From the NCBI GenBank assembly GCA_027886795.1, contig JAPCJU010000003.1:1-25986 (forward strand): a stretch of 25,986 bases of DNA, read 5' to 3'. Source of the stretch: Nitrososphaerota archaeon (GTDB taxonomy: Archaea > Thermoproteota > Nitrososphaeria > Nitrososphaerales > CADDZS01). The notes beneath the pieces are model-generated. The model saw only the letters and a list, made by a program, of their open reading frames with translations. It had not been told where the DNA came from and did no database searches. The position numbers were made by a program, and so were the translations under genes. Shown one piece after another: positions 1-7,816 of the stretch (position 1 is the stretch's first letter; every line of letters starts with the position of its first letter).

Positions 1-2
1 TC

Positions 3-302
3 TTGAAAGTAAAAGAAATCTCCAGCCGAATGGGACAATTCTGTGTCATCGAGATTTCGGGTTTCAAGCTCGTAACGCCTTGCGATACTAGGGTGAAGAT
101 TCTTCAGGCACTTGAGGACTCTGACCGAACTGCGGACGATCTAGCGAAAGAGGTCGGAGCTTCCTACTCCACAGTCATGGATCACATGGACTTGCTCGAG
201 CGAATCGGAATAGTTGAAGCGTACCTGAAAAAGGGTCAGGCTGAAGTTGGCAGGCGCAAAATCTGTTTCCGGCTAGCAACCGTGAAGCAAGTTAGGGATT
301 AA
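3..302 (+). CDS. ArsR-like winged-helix transcriptional regulator (possibly 5' partial)
   Basis: A small protein of about 99 residues that reads as a winged helix-turn-helix DNA-binding domain of the archaeal ArsR type. Residues about 28-75 hold the core: a helix following CDTRVKILQAL, then DRTADDLAKEVGASYSTVMDHMDLLERIGIVE, the usual two helices of the reader head, and a wing with basic residues (GRRKICFRLA) near the C-terminus. The first usable codon is TTG at position 3, but the frame is open to the window edge, so the true start may lie upstream. No metal-binding cysteine pair of the SmtB/ArsR sensor type is obvious; single cysteines occur near residues 14, 27 and 88. The target is unknown. 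It lies 55 bp before the thioredoxin gene, which has its own promoter, so the two are probably separate transcription units. Confidence 0.75.
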   Translation: MKVKEISSRMGQFCVIEISGFKLVTPCDTRVKILQALEDSDRTADDLAKEVGASYSTVMDHMDLLERIGIVEAYLKKGQAEVGRRKICFRLATVKQVRD

Positions 303-325
303 TTACGGAAGTTCGGGACAGAACC

Positions 326-335
326 CTTAAATATA
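326..335 (+). promoter_or_regulatory. TATA box for thioredoxin gene, leaderless layout
   Basis: An AT-rich box (CTTAAATATA) is centred about 27 nt before the ATG at 358. Archaeal transcription normally starts about 25-27 nt after the box, so the mRNA should begin at or within a few bases of the ATG, with no room for a Shine-Dalgarno site. This spacing was used to choose ATG 358 over the GTG and TTG codons at 349 and 352. Inferred from spacing only. Confidence 0.6.
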
Positions 336-357
336 TTCGTCGACCAATGTGTTGGTC

Positions 358-693
358 ATGTCAGCACCCCAAATTGTAATTGGCTCCGATTCTAACTGGA
401 GATCGGAAGTTGAGCAATCACAAGTTCCAGTTATGGTTGATTTTTGGGCGCCGTGGTGCGGCCCCTGTAGAATGGTCTCTCCTGTTATCGAGAAACTTGC
501 GGGAAAGTACGCAGGTAAGATCAAGGTAGTCAAGGTGAATGTAGACGATAATCAAGCTCTTGCGATGAAATATAACATCATGAGCATCCCCACAATCATG
601 CTTTTCAAGAATGGAAAAGACGTGGACAAGGCGATCGGCGCGGCTCCCTCAGATTTTTATGAGAGGATGCTTTCAAAGAACCTTATAGCATGA
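358..693 (+). CDS. trxA: Thioredoxin
   Basis: Cytosolic dithiol-disulfide oxidoreductase of the classical thioredoxin fold, 111 residues from ATG 358, the normal family length. The active site WCGPC is at residues 33-37 after the strand VMVDFWAP. The cis-proline loop (SIPTIMLFKNG) that packs against the active site and the C-terminal helix are both present, so the protein looks intact. Earlier in-frame GTG and TTG codons at 349 and 352 are less likely because the TATA box at 326-335 places the transcript start almost exactly at 358. It is followed 28 bp later by a small HExxH protein on the same strand, probably cotranscribed. Its reductase is not in the window. Confidence 0.95.
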   Translation: MSAPQIVIGSDSNWRSEVEQSQVPVMVDFWAPWCGPCRMVSPVIEKLAGKYAGKIKVVKVNVDDNQALAMKYNIMSIPTIMLFKNGKDVDKAIGAAPSDFYERMLSKNLIA

Positions 694-721
694 GCACGAT
701 AGAAGAGGATCAACAATTAGC

Positions 722-1255
722 ATGTCAGAGAAATCAAACAAATTTTTCACCCATACCAAGGAAAAGCAAGACGAATTAGGGCGAAGGGTCGATAGAGCTC
801 AGAACTTTGACGAAATCTTCGAACTCGTAAAGAGAGTAGTCGAAGAGGAGATCGGAGAACATAGGGCAGGACTGACTCTCGTTCTCGCGAACATGCCAAG
901 CACGGTTGGGGCATATCATCCTATGGGTGCGAATATTATCGTGGTCAACAAGTCGCTCATCAATGGGATGCAACAGGTTACTAGAAATCCGAAGGAAATC
1001 AACGCCTTCGTTTTCATGGTCTTATTGCATGAATACCTCCACAGCCTTGGTTACGCCGATGAAGGCACGGTAAGGAAAATTGCTCAAAGGGTTTCAAGAA
1101 ATGCACTGGGTGAAAGTCACCCCACGGTAAAGCTCGCAAATGCGAACTGGCTAGAGTTGTATCCTCAACTTCAAAGTCTCTCGCAACAACCGTTTTCGAG
1201 AGAGTTCGAAGTCGTACAAAAGTTTGACAGTTCGAGTACGTCCTACATTGGCTAG
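722..1255 (+). CDS. Small zincin-like protein with HExxH motif
   Basis: A soluble protein of 177 residues without a signal peptide or membrane segment. Residues 98-111 form a hydrophobic helix carrying HEYLH (H103, E104, H107) followed by SLGYADE, the zinc site layout of gluzincin/metzincin-type metallopeptidases. A third ligand could be E114 just after the motif or H133 in GESHPT; this cannot be decided from sequence alone. The N-terminal half is helical and charged (residues 12-45) and precedes two short hydrophobic strands (LTLVLANM and NIIVVNKSLI), as in minimal peptidase domains. The gene follows thioredoxin by 28 bp with a purine-rich stretch (AAGAGGATC) upstream of the ATG. Substrate unknown; the motif supports a metal-binding hydrolase fold but not a specific enzyme. 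No named family is claimed. Confidence 0.7.
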   Translation: MSEKSNKFFTHTKEKQDELGRRVDRAQNFDEIFELVKRVVEEEIGEHRAGLTLVLANMPSTVGAYHPMGANIIVVNKSLINGMQQVTRNPKEINAFVFMVLLHEYLHSLGYADEGTVRKIAQRVSRNALGESHPTVKLANANWLELYPQLQSLSQQPFSREFEVVQKFDSSSTSYIG

Positions 1256-1273
1256 TTGACTATGAATAGAGCC

Positions 1274-1292
1274 GTCGCCGTTGATTGGCGAC
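1274..1292. repeat. Short inverted repeat upstream of the rps2 promoter
   Basis: A perfect 6-bp inverted repeat, GTCGCC and GGCGAC, separated by a 7-nt loop. It ends about 19 bp before the rps2 TATA box, between the HExxH gene and rps2. It could be a terminator stem for the upstream transcript or a regulator site; there is no strong T-run after it, so it is recorded only as a repeat. Confidence 0.35.
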
Positions 1293-1310
1293 TCTTCATC
1301 ATGGTAAGCG

Positions 1311-1319
1311 TTTTATAAA
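1311..1319 (+). promoter_or_regulatory. TATA box for rps2
   Basis: The box TTTTATAAA is centred 27 nt before a TTG codon at 1342, the same spacing as at the thioredoxin gene. It lies inside the longest possible rps2 reading frame (open from TTG 1285), so that upstream codon would precede the transcript start and is unlikely to be used. Confidence 0.65.
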
Positions 1320-1341
1320 CAAAAAGCGGAGTTGGTCGATA

Positions 1342-2028
1342 TTGTCAAATTTGGCCACTAATGACGAGGTAGAGGAAGAAGGTTCCTCTGAGGCGACCAT
1401 TGCGCCGGGTCTTTCAGAGAGGGCGCTTTTATCGACGGGAATTAGAATTGGGACGCTCGTAAAGACGAAAAGCATGGCTCAATTCGTGAGCAGGACCCAG
1501 GCAAACGGCCTTCACGTTATAGACGTTTCAAAAACTTTGAGCAGGATTGACGTCGCAGCTAAATTCATCGCGCGTCAGGAGATCTCCCGAGTCGTCGTTT
1601 ACTCTGCAAGAGAGTATGCGAAAACTCCGATCGATATGTTTTGTGCTGCTACAGGGGCCAAAGCCTTGACTGGAAGATTTATGCCGGGCACTTTTACAAA
1701 CCCACTCTACCCCAAGCACCTTGACCCTGAGATCGTCATAGTGGCGGATCCTGCAGTTGATTACCAGGCGCTGGACGAGGCGTCGAAGTTAGGGATCCCA
1801 GTGGTCGCAATCTGTGACACTGACAACGTTACCGCCAATGTGGACGTGGTAATACCTGCAAACAACCGAGGCAGGAGCGCTCTTGCGGCGATCTTCTGGT
1901 TGCTTGCGAGGTATGTTCTCATGCATTCGGGCGCCCTAAATTCGGACCAGCAGATGAAGTCCTCAATCGAAGACTTCGAGACTAAACTCGTCGAAGAGGA
2001 CGAGGATAGATCCTACGAAAGTTCTTAA
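1342..2028 (+). CDS. rps2: Small ribosomal subunit protein uS2
   Basis: Protein of the 30S subunit, 228 residues from TTG 1342. Family features are clear: GIRIGTLVKTKSMAQFV near the start, the repeated GLHVIDVSKTLSRIDVAAKFIA, TGRFMPGTFTNP, then DPEIVIVADPAVDYQALDEASKLGIPVVAICDTDN and the C-terminal NNRGRSALAAIFWLLAR. After residue 200 there is an acidic tail. The frame is open from TTG 1285, but the TATA box at 1311-1319 lies within that extension and predicts a transcript starting at about 1340, making TTG 1342 (or TTG 1351) the start and the mRNA leaderless. uS2 beside MEMO and mevalonate kinase genes is a widespread archaeal arrangement. Confidence 0.95.
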   Translation: MSNLATNDEVEEEGSSEATIAPGLSERALLSTGIRIGTLVKTKSMAQFVSRTQANGLHVIDVSKTLSRIDVAAKFIARQEISRVVVYSAREYAKTPIDMFCAATGAKALTGRFMPGTFTNPLYPKHLDPEIVIVADPAVDYQALDEASKLGIPVVAICDTDNVTANVDVVIPANNRGRSALAAIFWLLARYVLMHSGALNSDQQMKSSIEDFETKLVEEDEDRSYESS

Positions 2029-2033
2029 GTTCT

Positions 2034-2042
2034 GATTTATCA
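2034..2042 (+). promoter_or_regulatory. TATA box for the MEMO-mvk-ipk unit
   Basis: The box GATTTATCA is centred about 26 nt before TTG 2064, six bases past the rps2 stop. The spacing again predicts a leaderless mRNA beginning at the TTG. It suggests that memo, mvk and ipk are transcribed from here in addition to any readthrough from rps2. Confidence 0.5.
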
Positions 2043-2063
2043 GTGCCCTTGATGTAAGGACTC

Positions 2064-2963
2064 TTGGGTTCGACGAATATAGATACTAGACCGGCAGCGG
2101 TCGCGGGGCAGTTTTATCCGTCAGATAGGGACGAGCTCTATGAGATAATTCACTGGTCATTCACTCACCCGCTGGGCCCTGGGAGATTTCCATCCAAGAG
2201 TGAGTTCTCACCAGAAATGGAGAGAGTCGAGTGCCTGATTGTTCCTCACGCAGGATACGTGTATTCTGGACCGGTCGCGGCCCACTCTTTCAATATAGCG
2301 CACAATTTTTTTCAGCAATACAAAAATCAAGATCAGATCAACATAGTAATCTTGGGTCCGAATCATTACGGATTGGGAAGCGGTGTAGCCGTTTCAGCGG
2401 CTAGTTTCTGGGAAACACCTCTAGGTAAATTCAAAGTAAACTCCGAACTGGCGAGAGATCTCGCGGAGAAATCAAACATCATAGATATTGACGATGCATC
2501 GCATTCGAGGGAACATTCTATTGAAGTACAGATACCTTTCATTCAGGCACTTTCCAGTCATGTTAAGGCAACGATTTCCTTGCTTCCCGTTTCTCTCATG
2601 CTTCAAGACTCGGAGACTACCAAAGAAATCGCCGAAGAGATCGGTGGGATAATTCGATCGATCGATGTTCCTTTTCTTGTTCTAGGTTCGAGTGATCTCA
2701 CCCACTACGAACCCCAAGAAAGTGCCTCTCTCAAAGACAGAAAGTTGCTAGAACAAGTCCAGAATCTAAATCTCGCAGCGTATTACAATATTATTGAAAG
2801 ATTGAATGTGTCCGCGTGCGGCTACGGGGCGATTTCCGCTGTAATGCAGATTTCAAAGATGTTTGGAAAGAAAAAGGGTAACCTGTTAAAGTATGCCTCT
2901 AGCGGGGACACTTCCGGAGACAAGTCTGCGGTAGTCGGTTATTCGTCGGTGCACTTTGTTTGA
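2064..2963 (+). CDS. MEMO1 family protein
   Basis: Protein of the MEMO1/DUF52 family (299 residues), related to metal-dependent dioxygenases, with no settled function in archaea. Family features: RPAAVAGQFYPSD at the N-terminus, IVPHAGYVYSGPVAAHSF at about residues 59-76, ILGPNHYGLGSGVAVS, the segment around HSREHSIEVQIPFIQ, LGSSDLTHYEP, and the C-terminal CGYGAISAVMQ and GDTSGDKSAVVGYSSV. The conserved histidines in PHAGY, GPNH and EHSIEVQ, thought to line the pocket in the family, are all retained. The start is TTG 2064, placed by the TATA box at 2034-2042 and by the family N-terminus. Its stop overlaps the TTG start of mevalonate kinase (TTGA), implying coupled translation. A role linked to isoprenoid metabolism is suggested only by its neighbours. 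Confidence 0.92.
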   Translation: MGSTNIDTRPAAVAGQFYPSDRDELYEIIHWSFTHPLGPGRFPSKSEFSPEMERVECLIVPHAGYVYSGPVAAHSFNIAHNFFQQYKNQDQINIVILGPNHYGLGSGVAVSAASFWETPLGKFKVNSELARDLAEKSNIIDIDDASHSREHSIEVQIPFIQALSSHVKATISLLPVSLMLQDSETTKEIAEEIGGIIRSIDVPFLVLGSSDLTHYEPQESASLKDRKLLEQVQNLNLAAYYNIIERLNVSACGYGAISAVMQISKMFGKKKGNLLKYASSGDTSGDKSAVVGYSSVHFV

Positions 2964-3907
2964 AGAAATTTGTTGCAGCGAGTGCTCCCGGAAAAGTAAT
3001 TTTGACGGGAGAGCACTTTGTTGTCCACGGATCTTACGCAGTCGCCGCAGCTATCAACAAAAGAGTGAAGGTATCCGTCAGTCCTTCAGAAGACGGAGAG
3101 TCTTGGATCAATTCGAGGGGTATTCGCTCAAGAGTAGACTCAATAGATGAGGAATTTCCGGCCGCAAGAACGATTGCAAGAAGAATCATCCAAGAATTCG
3201 GAGAAAAGACTGATGCATTTGAAATGCTGATCGAATCAGAAATTCCTGCAGGTTCAGGCTTAGGATCCTCGTCTGCAGTATCCGTCGCGTGCACAGCGGC
3301 GTTGTCGAAATATTTCGGTGCCAAGCTCGACGACAAAGAGATCTTCGAACTCTCCATGGAGGGGGAGAGAAAAGTACACGGCAACCCCTCAGGCATCGAC
3401 GTTCAAGCCAGCCTTATGGGAGGGATTATTCTGTTCAGTCGAAAAACAGGAGCAAAGTCAATTTCTCTAGGAAAGTCGATCGAAATAATCGTAATTTTCT
3501 CGGGAAAAAAAAGGAGCACTTCCAGACTTGTTGCAGCGGTTGCTCGTCGAAAAGAACGTTATCCGCATTTTTTTCAACAGCTTACGGATTCAGCTTCGTT
3601 TCAAAGCTTAGAGCTTGTAGATGCTTTGAAGGTCGCCGATTTTTCCCGGTTGGGCGCCTTGTTCAATATCGCACAAGCAGAACTCGATTGGATAGGGGTC
3701 TCGACCGACTATATCGATGAATTGATAGAAAGGGTTTCCGGTTTGGAAACCTTGGGCGCAAAAATAACTGGAGCAGGTGGTGGTGGAAGTATCATAGCTA
3801 TTCCGAAGCCTGAAGCTTCCAGATCTCTCTTAGAATCGGCCCTTGAACATCATGAGTATAGCTTCATTACATCTTTTCCTCAGGAAGGTCTCAGATGGGA
3901 AAAGTAG
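2960..3907 (+). CDS. mvk: Mevalonate kinase
   Basis: GHMP-superfamily kinase phosphorylating mevalonate with ATP in the archaeal mevalonate pathway, 315 residues. Visible motifs: APGKVILTGEHFVVHGSYAV (residues 9-28, substrate loop), the phosphate-binding loop PAGSGLGSSSAVS (residues 96-108), GNPSGIDVQAS with the likely catalytic Asp147, and the C-terminal ITGAGGGGSII loop. All GHMP motifs are intact. The start is the TTG at 2960, which overlaps the MEMO stop codon by four bases; the protein then begins directly at the conserved KKFVAASAPGK segment. The 3' end overlaps the isopentenyl phosphate kinase gene by 13 bp. This tight MEMO-mvk-ipk chain indicates one operon. Confidence 0.96.
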   Translation: MKKFVAASAPGKVILTGEHFVVHGSYAVAAAINKRVKVSVSPSEDGESWINSRGIRSRVDSIDEEFPAARTIARRIIQEFGEKTDAFEMLIESEIPAGSGLGSSSAVSVACTAALSKYFGAKLDDKEIFELSMEGERKVHGNPSGIDVQASLMGGIILFSRKTGAKSISLGKSIEIIVIFSGKKRSTSRLVAAVARRKERYPHFFQQLTDSASFQSLELVDALKVADFSRLGALFNIAQAELDWIGVSTDYIDELIERVSGLETLGAKITGAGGGGSIIAIPKPEASRSLLESALEHHEYSFITSFPQEGLRWEK

Positions 3908-4698
3908 AGAACTTGGTGATAATAAAGCTCGGGGGAAGCCTGATCACCGACAAGGATCGACCACTTTCGATCAATCTGTCAAATTTACGCGTCGTCTGCA
4001 GAGAAATTTCTAGCTATCTATCGACAAAAATCCCTTCAAAGATATTTTTGATCCATGGCGGAGGATCTTTTGGACATTTTTTTGCAAAGCGCTTTGGTCT
4101 AACTACGACGTTTTCGAAGCTTTTGAAACCTGAGGGTATTGCGATGACTCTCGGGTCAATGCTACAACTTCATTCTATAGTGTTGGAGCAGCTCAATTCG
4201 AAAGAAGTTTTTTGCGCGACTATCCTTCCGTCCGAATTGATGTCTATAGACGGAAAGAGGCTCACTCCAAATGGTGTTATGAGGGCTGTAACAACGATTA
4301 GTGCAGGATTGACCCCGATAACCTTTGGGTACGTGATGGTTGATAGAAGAGGCAGCCGGATAGTTTCGGGAGATGAAATTGCACTTGCCCTTGCTCGACG
4401 ATTTCGCTCGAAAAAAGTAATCTTTGCTATGGATGTAGATGGGATTTATCCGAGCTCCAAGTTAGAGGGCGAAATTCTTCCGATGGTTTCTTCAAACCGA
4501 AAGATCGATTGGTTGCAGCGTGAATACGATGTAACTGGAGGGATAGGCGAAAAACTGAGAACAGGACTTCAGCTATCTAAGGCCGGAGCGGAAGTATTCT
4601 TTGTTAACGGTTCGAAGGAAAGTAGATTGAGTTCCATATTAAGGGGCCGAGATGACGTGATATGCACGAGGATTCTTCCGAAAAAGCATTTACAATGA
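3895..4698 (+). CDS. ipk: Isopentenyl phosphate kinase
   Basis: Amino-acid-kinase-family enzyme that phosphorylates isopentenyl phosphate to isopentenyl diphosphate in archaeal mevalonate pathways, 267 residues. It shows KLGGSLITDK (residues 11-20), the glycine loop and catalytic histidine region HGGGSFGH (residues 54-61; the second His is the residue conserved in this kinase), MRAVTTISAGLTPITFGYVM, SGDEIALALARRF, AMDVDGIY, and VTGGIGEKLR for nucleotide binding. The ATG at 3895 overlaps the end of mvk by 13 bp. It closes the kinase pair that makes IPP; the intervening phosphomevalonate steps are not encoded in this window. Confidence 0.94.
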   Translation: MGKVENLVIIKLGGSLITDKDRPLSINLSNLRVVCREISSYLSTKIPSKIFLIHGGGSFGHFFAKRFGLTTTFSKLLKPEGIAMTLGSMLQLHSIVLEQLNSKEVFCATILPSELMSIDGKRLTPNGVMRAVTTISAGLTPITFGYVMVDRRGSRIVSGDEIALALARRFRSKKVIFAMDVDGIYPSSKLEGEILPMVSSNRKIDWLQREYDVTGGIGEKLRTGLQLSKAGAEVFFVNGSKESRLSSILRGRDDVICTRILPKKHLQ

Positions 4699-4745
4699 AC
4701 CGACTCTGAAAATAGTACTAACTCAATAATTGGCCGGCTCTCGCT

Positions 4746-5834
4746 TTGGAAATCAATTCTAGTACGACACAACTGACCGAACTTCTTTCGTCAAACAAGA
4801 AGTTACTCGACGGAATAATTCTTGACTTCTTGCCCACAAAGAGTAGTTCTCCAGAAATCCAAAGTCTTTACGAGATGATGCGAGATTATCCGAGCCGAGG
4901 GGGGAAAGGCATACGCGGTACTTTGTGTCTCTTGTGGTGTGAGCTCTTTTCAGGCGCGAAGCAAAAGGCTTTGATCACCGCATCATCACTAGAGTTATTC
5001 CAAAACTGGATACTGATCCATGATGATATCGAAGACCAGTCGGATCTTAGAAGAGGTCTGCCGTCACTTCACAAAAAGTACGGCGTGGAACTTTCAATCA
5101 ACGCGGGTGATGCTCTTCACGGAAAAATGTGGGAGCTTTTATTATCCAACTGTGGGAATTTGGGTTCGGAACTTACTCTAGCGATCCTTTCCGAGTTTGC
5201 GAGGATGCTAAATGAGACCACCGAAGGTCAGCAGATAGAACTTGCCTGGACATCAGGAAACGACTGGGATATCAGAGAAGAGGACTATGCTTTGATGGTC
5301 ACGAAGAAATCTGCATGGTACACCTGCATCTCACCCTCGAGGCTAGGAATAATTTTGTCGACAGCGGGTCATAAAGACGAAAATCTCGCGACCAAGAAAC
5401 ATTCAGAACTTCTTAAGACAGCAGTCGAGTTCGGGAGAAGCTTCGGAATCGCCTTCCAAATCATTGATGATGTCTTGAATCTAACAGCTGACGAATCAAA
5501 GTATGGAAAGGAAATCTTGGGAGATCTGTTCGAGGGAAAAAGAACTTTGATGTTGATTCATCTACTCAACTCACTCGAAGGAAAAAGAAAAACAAACGTC
5601 ATCGAAAGTATTTCGAAACCTCGACAGAGTAAAACAACCTCAGAAATGAAAATTGTTTTTGAACTAATGAAAAGTTCCGGGTCAATCGATTACGCCAGAA
5701 AAGTAGCTGTGAATCATTCAAGACAAGCTATGAAATTATTCGAGGAAACTGTTTCCACACAATCGTCGATTCATCCGAGAATTTACCATCAAACGAAATC
5801 TCTACTCGAGTACCTGAGTTCTCGCGACTTCTGA
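4746..5834 (+). CDS. Short-chain polyprenyl (geranylgeranyl-type) diphosphate synthase
   Basis: Trans-isoprenyl diphosphate synthase, 362 residues, condensing IPP with allylic diphosphates to build the chains of archaeal lipids. The first aspartate-rich motif DDIED is at residues 93-97, followed by QSDLRRGLPSLHKKYG; the second is in IAFQIIDDVLNLT followed by KYGKEILGDLFEGKRTLMLI. GGKGIRGTL near residue 52 binds IPP. The residue five before the first motif is Trp88; a bulky aromatic there normally limits the product to about C20, so a geranylgeranyl product is likely but inferred. The start is TTG 4746, 47 bp after ipk; only a weak AT-rich box (CTCAATAATT, about 22 nt upstream) precedes it. 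The isomerase and RNase J genes often found between ipk and this gene are absent. Confidence 0.92.
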   Translation: MEINSSTTQLTELLSSNKKLLDGIILDFLPTKSSSPEIQSLYEMMRDYPSRGGKGIRGTLCLLWCELFSGAKQKALITASSLELFQNWILIHDDIEDQSDLRRGLPSLHKKYGVELSINAGDALHGKMWELLLSNCGNLGSELTLAILSEFARMLNETTEGQQIELAWTSGNDWDIREEDYALMVTKKSAWYTCISPSRLGIILSTAGHKDENLATKKHSELLKTAVEFGRSFGIAFQIIDDVLNLTADESKYGKEILGDLFEGKRTLMLIHLLNSLEGKRKTNVIESISKPRQSKTTSEMKIVFELMKSSGSIDYARKVAVNHSRQAMKLFEETVSTQSSIHPRIYHQTKSLLEYLSSRDF

Positions 5835-5857
5835 ATTTCTGACACACCTCGCAAAGG

Positions 5858-7621
5858 TTGGATACGAAATTGACTAACATTCCTGACGACCAAGAAATTA
5901 CACGATTATCTAGAAAATTCGGTTTTCTGAACGCGCTGGAACATGATGGCAAAGCCAGTCTCGGCTCAGTCGTCGGAAGGATCCTGGCTGAGAATCTGGA
6001 GCTTAGAAAACAGGCGGATAAAATAAAAAAAATTGTGACAGGTGAACTGACCGAAATTAATCGTCTGTCAGAGGAAGAGCAAAGAATTGAATTCGAAAAA
6101 GAATTTCCCGGGGAACTTCAAAGACAATTAACAAAGAAAAAAGAAAATTCGAAAATGGCATCTGAAAAAAAGACGACTCTTCCTCCATTAGAGGACGCTG
6201 AGCTTGGACATGTCGTGACTAGATTTCCTCCCGAGCCAAACGGATACATGCATATTGGGCACGCTAAAGCCGCGATACTTGGTTCCGAGTACGCCAGGAT
6301 GTATCAGGGTAAATTCATTGTTCGATTTGATGACACCAATCCCGCGGCGGAAAAAAAGGAGTACTATGACGCCTTTCTCGAATCCCTTAGATGGCTCGGT
6401 ATAATTCCTGATCTAATTCGGAATGCATCGGATGATCTTCCCAAATTCTATGATCTTGCAAGAAATATGATCGTTTCTTCCAAGGCGTATGTGTGCAGCT
6501 GCACCCAACAATTGATGAGAGAAAGGCGCGCTTCTGGGCAAGCATGTGAGCACAGATCAAACACCAAAGAAACAAACCTATCATTTTGGGATGAAATGGT
6601 GGATGGAAAACTAGAGAATTCTACATTGAGGTTTGTCGGAGATATGAACAGTCTGAATACAACCATGCGGGATCCTGTTCTTTTTCGATTGGTTGAGGAA
6701 GCTCATCCATTGAGGGGAAACTCTTACCACGCATGGCCGACGTACGATTTCGATGGACCAGTCGAGGACAGTCTGGATGGAGTAACTCATGCCATGAGGA
6801 GCAAAGAATACGAGCTTAGAGACGAGCTCTACTACTCAATACTTGATTCACTGGATCTCAGAAAACCGAAAATCATCGAATTCTCAAGACTACAGCTCCA
6901 AAATACAACAGTTTCCAAGAGAAACTTGAAAAAACTAATTGAAGAAGGAAAAGTGCAAGGGTGGGACGATCCTCGTTTACCGACGATTTCGGGATTAAGA
7001 CGTCGTGGCTTTCTTCCGGAGACGATGAGGGAATTCGTTCTGAGCATGGGATTGAGCAAAGTTGAATCTCAGCCGACTTGGGATCTGCTGGAAAGCATAA
7101 ACAGGAAATTGCTTGATCCGATCGCCAAGAGATATTTTTTTGTTGAGAACCCGGTTGCACTTGAAGTAGAGAAATCCCCAATCGAAAAAGTCATGATGAG
7201 GCTCCATCCTGATTTTGACTACGGTACGAAAGTAATTGAAACCGAGGGCCAATTTCTAATCTCGAAAGCTGACGCGCGCCGTTTGAGCGTGGGTTCAAAA
7301 TTCAGATTAATTGAAGCCTACAATGTTGAAGTACTATCAATTACCGAATCCGGGATTCATACGCGACGAATCGAAGGGGATAGCGGCGAGAAGATCCAGA
7401 AATTTCAGTGGGTCACTCCAAAGCAAAGTTTTCATCTGGAAGTCATCGTTACCGGCCCGCTCTTGATTAATGAAAATTACAATCCAGACAGCCTGACAGT
7501 TTCGAAGGGATTGGTCGAAACTTCTGCAACTGCTTTAGCTGCGGGAGAAATCTTTCAGCTAGTGAGATTCGGTTTTTGTCGGCTGGATTCTCCTGGTGTT
7601 GCCATTTTAGCACACAAATAA
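5858..7621 (+). CDS. gltX: Glutamyl-tRNA synthetase (archaeal type)
   Basis: Charges tRNA with glutamate; 587 residues, the length of the archaeal/eukaryotic-type GluRS. An N-terminal helical region (residues 1-110) contains FGFLNALEHDGKASLGSVVGRIL as in archaeal members. The Rossmann catalytic domain starts at VVTRFPPEPNGYMHIGHAKAA, carrying the HIGH signature, then FIVRFDDTNP, AWPTYDFDGPVEDSLDGVTHAMRSKEY, and the KMSKS-equivalent TVSKRNLKKLIEEG. A beta-barrel anticodon-binding domain makes up the C-terminal third. Archaeal enzymes of this type are commonly non-discriminating and need a GatCAB or GatDE amidotransferase, which is not in the window. The start is TTG 5858, 23 bp after the polyprenyl synthase stop. 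Confidence 0.96.
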   Translation: MDTKLTNIPDDQEITRLSRKFGFLNALEHDGKASLGSVVGRILAENLELRKQADKIKKIVTGELTEINRLSEEEQRIEFEKEFPGELQRQLTKKKENSKMASEKKTTLPPLEDAELGHVVTRFPPEPNGYMHIGHAKAAILGSEYARMYQGKFIVRFDDTNPAAEKKEYYDAFLESLRWLGIIPDLIRNASDDLPKFYDLARNMIVSSKAYVCSCTQQLMRERRASGQACEHRSNTKETNLSFWDEMVDGKLENSTLRFVGDMNSLNTTMRDPVLFRLVEEAHPLRGNSYHAWPTYDFDGPVEDSLDGVTHAMRSKEYELRDELYYSILDSLDLRKPKIIEFSRLQLQNTTVSKRNLKKLIEEGKVQGWDDPRLPTISGLRRRGFLPETMREFVLSMGLSKVESQPTWDLLESINRKLLDPIAKRYFFVENPVALEVEKSPIEKVMMRLHPDFDYGTKVIETEGQFLISKADARRLSVGSKFRLIEAYNVEVLSITESGIHTRRIEGDSGEKIQKFQWVTPKQSFHLEVIVTGPLLINENYNPDSLTVSKGLVETSATALAAGEIFQLVRFGFCRLDSPGVAILAHK

Positions 7622-7709
7622 GCAGTAAATTTGAAGATTTTCAACTTGCCCCAAAAAACTCAGACCTAGAGCAACATTAGAGCTCTTCAGACTGAGCAAC
7701 CCAATGATA

Positions 7710-7719
7710 CTATTTATTA
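7710..7719 (+). promoter_or_regulatory. Candidate TATA box in the L7Ae leader region
   Basis: The box CTATTTATTA predicts a transcript start near 7740 and a leader of about 75 nt before the L7Ae ATG. A second AT-rich box, GAATATTTT at 7771-7779, would instead give a leader of about 15 nt. Either or both may be used; the sequence does not decide. Confidence 0.45.
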
Positions 7720-7816
7720 AAGGGGAAAAAGGGATTTCTCCGGGCGAAAAGTTAGATGAACCCTTTCAGAGAATATTTTGTTCAAGCTACTTTCAGCGCA
7801 GGGTCGGTTTGAAGTC

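Noticed and set aside
3034..3396. Minus-strand open frame of 120 codons inside mevalonate kinase
   Set aside because: Antisense of a gene with all GHMP motifs; low-complexity Ser/Ala/Ile composition.
7681..7720. Possible box C/D sRNA (CTGA and ATGATAC close together)
   Set aside because: No complete C, D', C', D order and no flanking terminal stem.
7778..7816. In-frame TTG giving a longer L7Ae
   Set aside because: Adds 13 residues absent from the family; ATG 7817 matches the conserved N-terminus.
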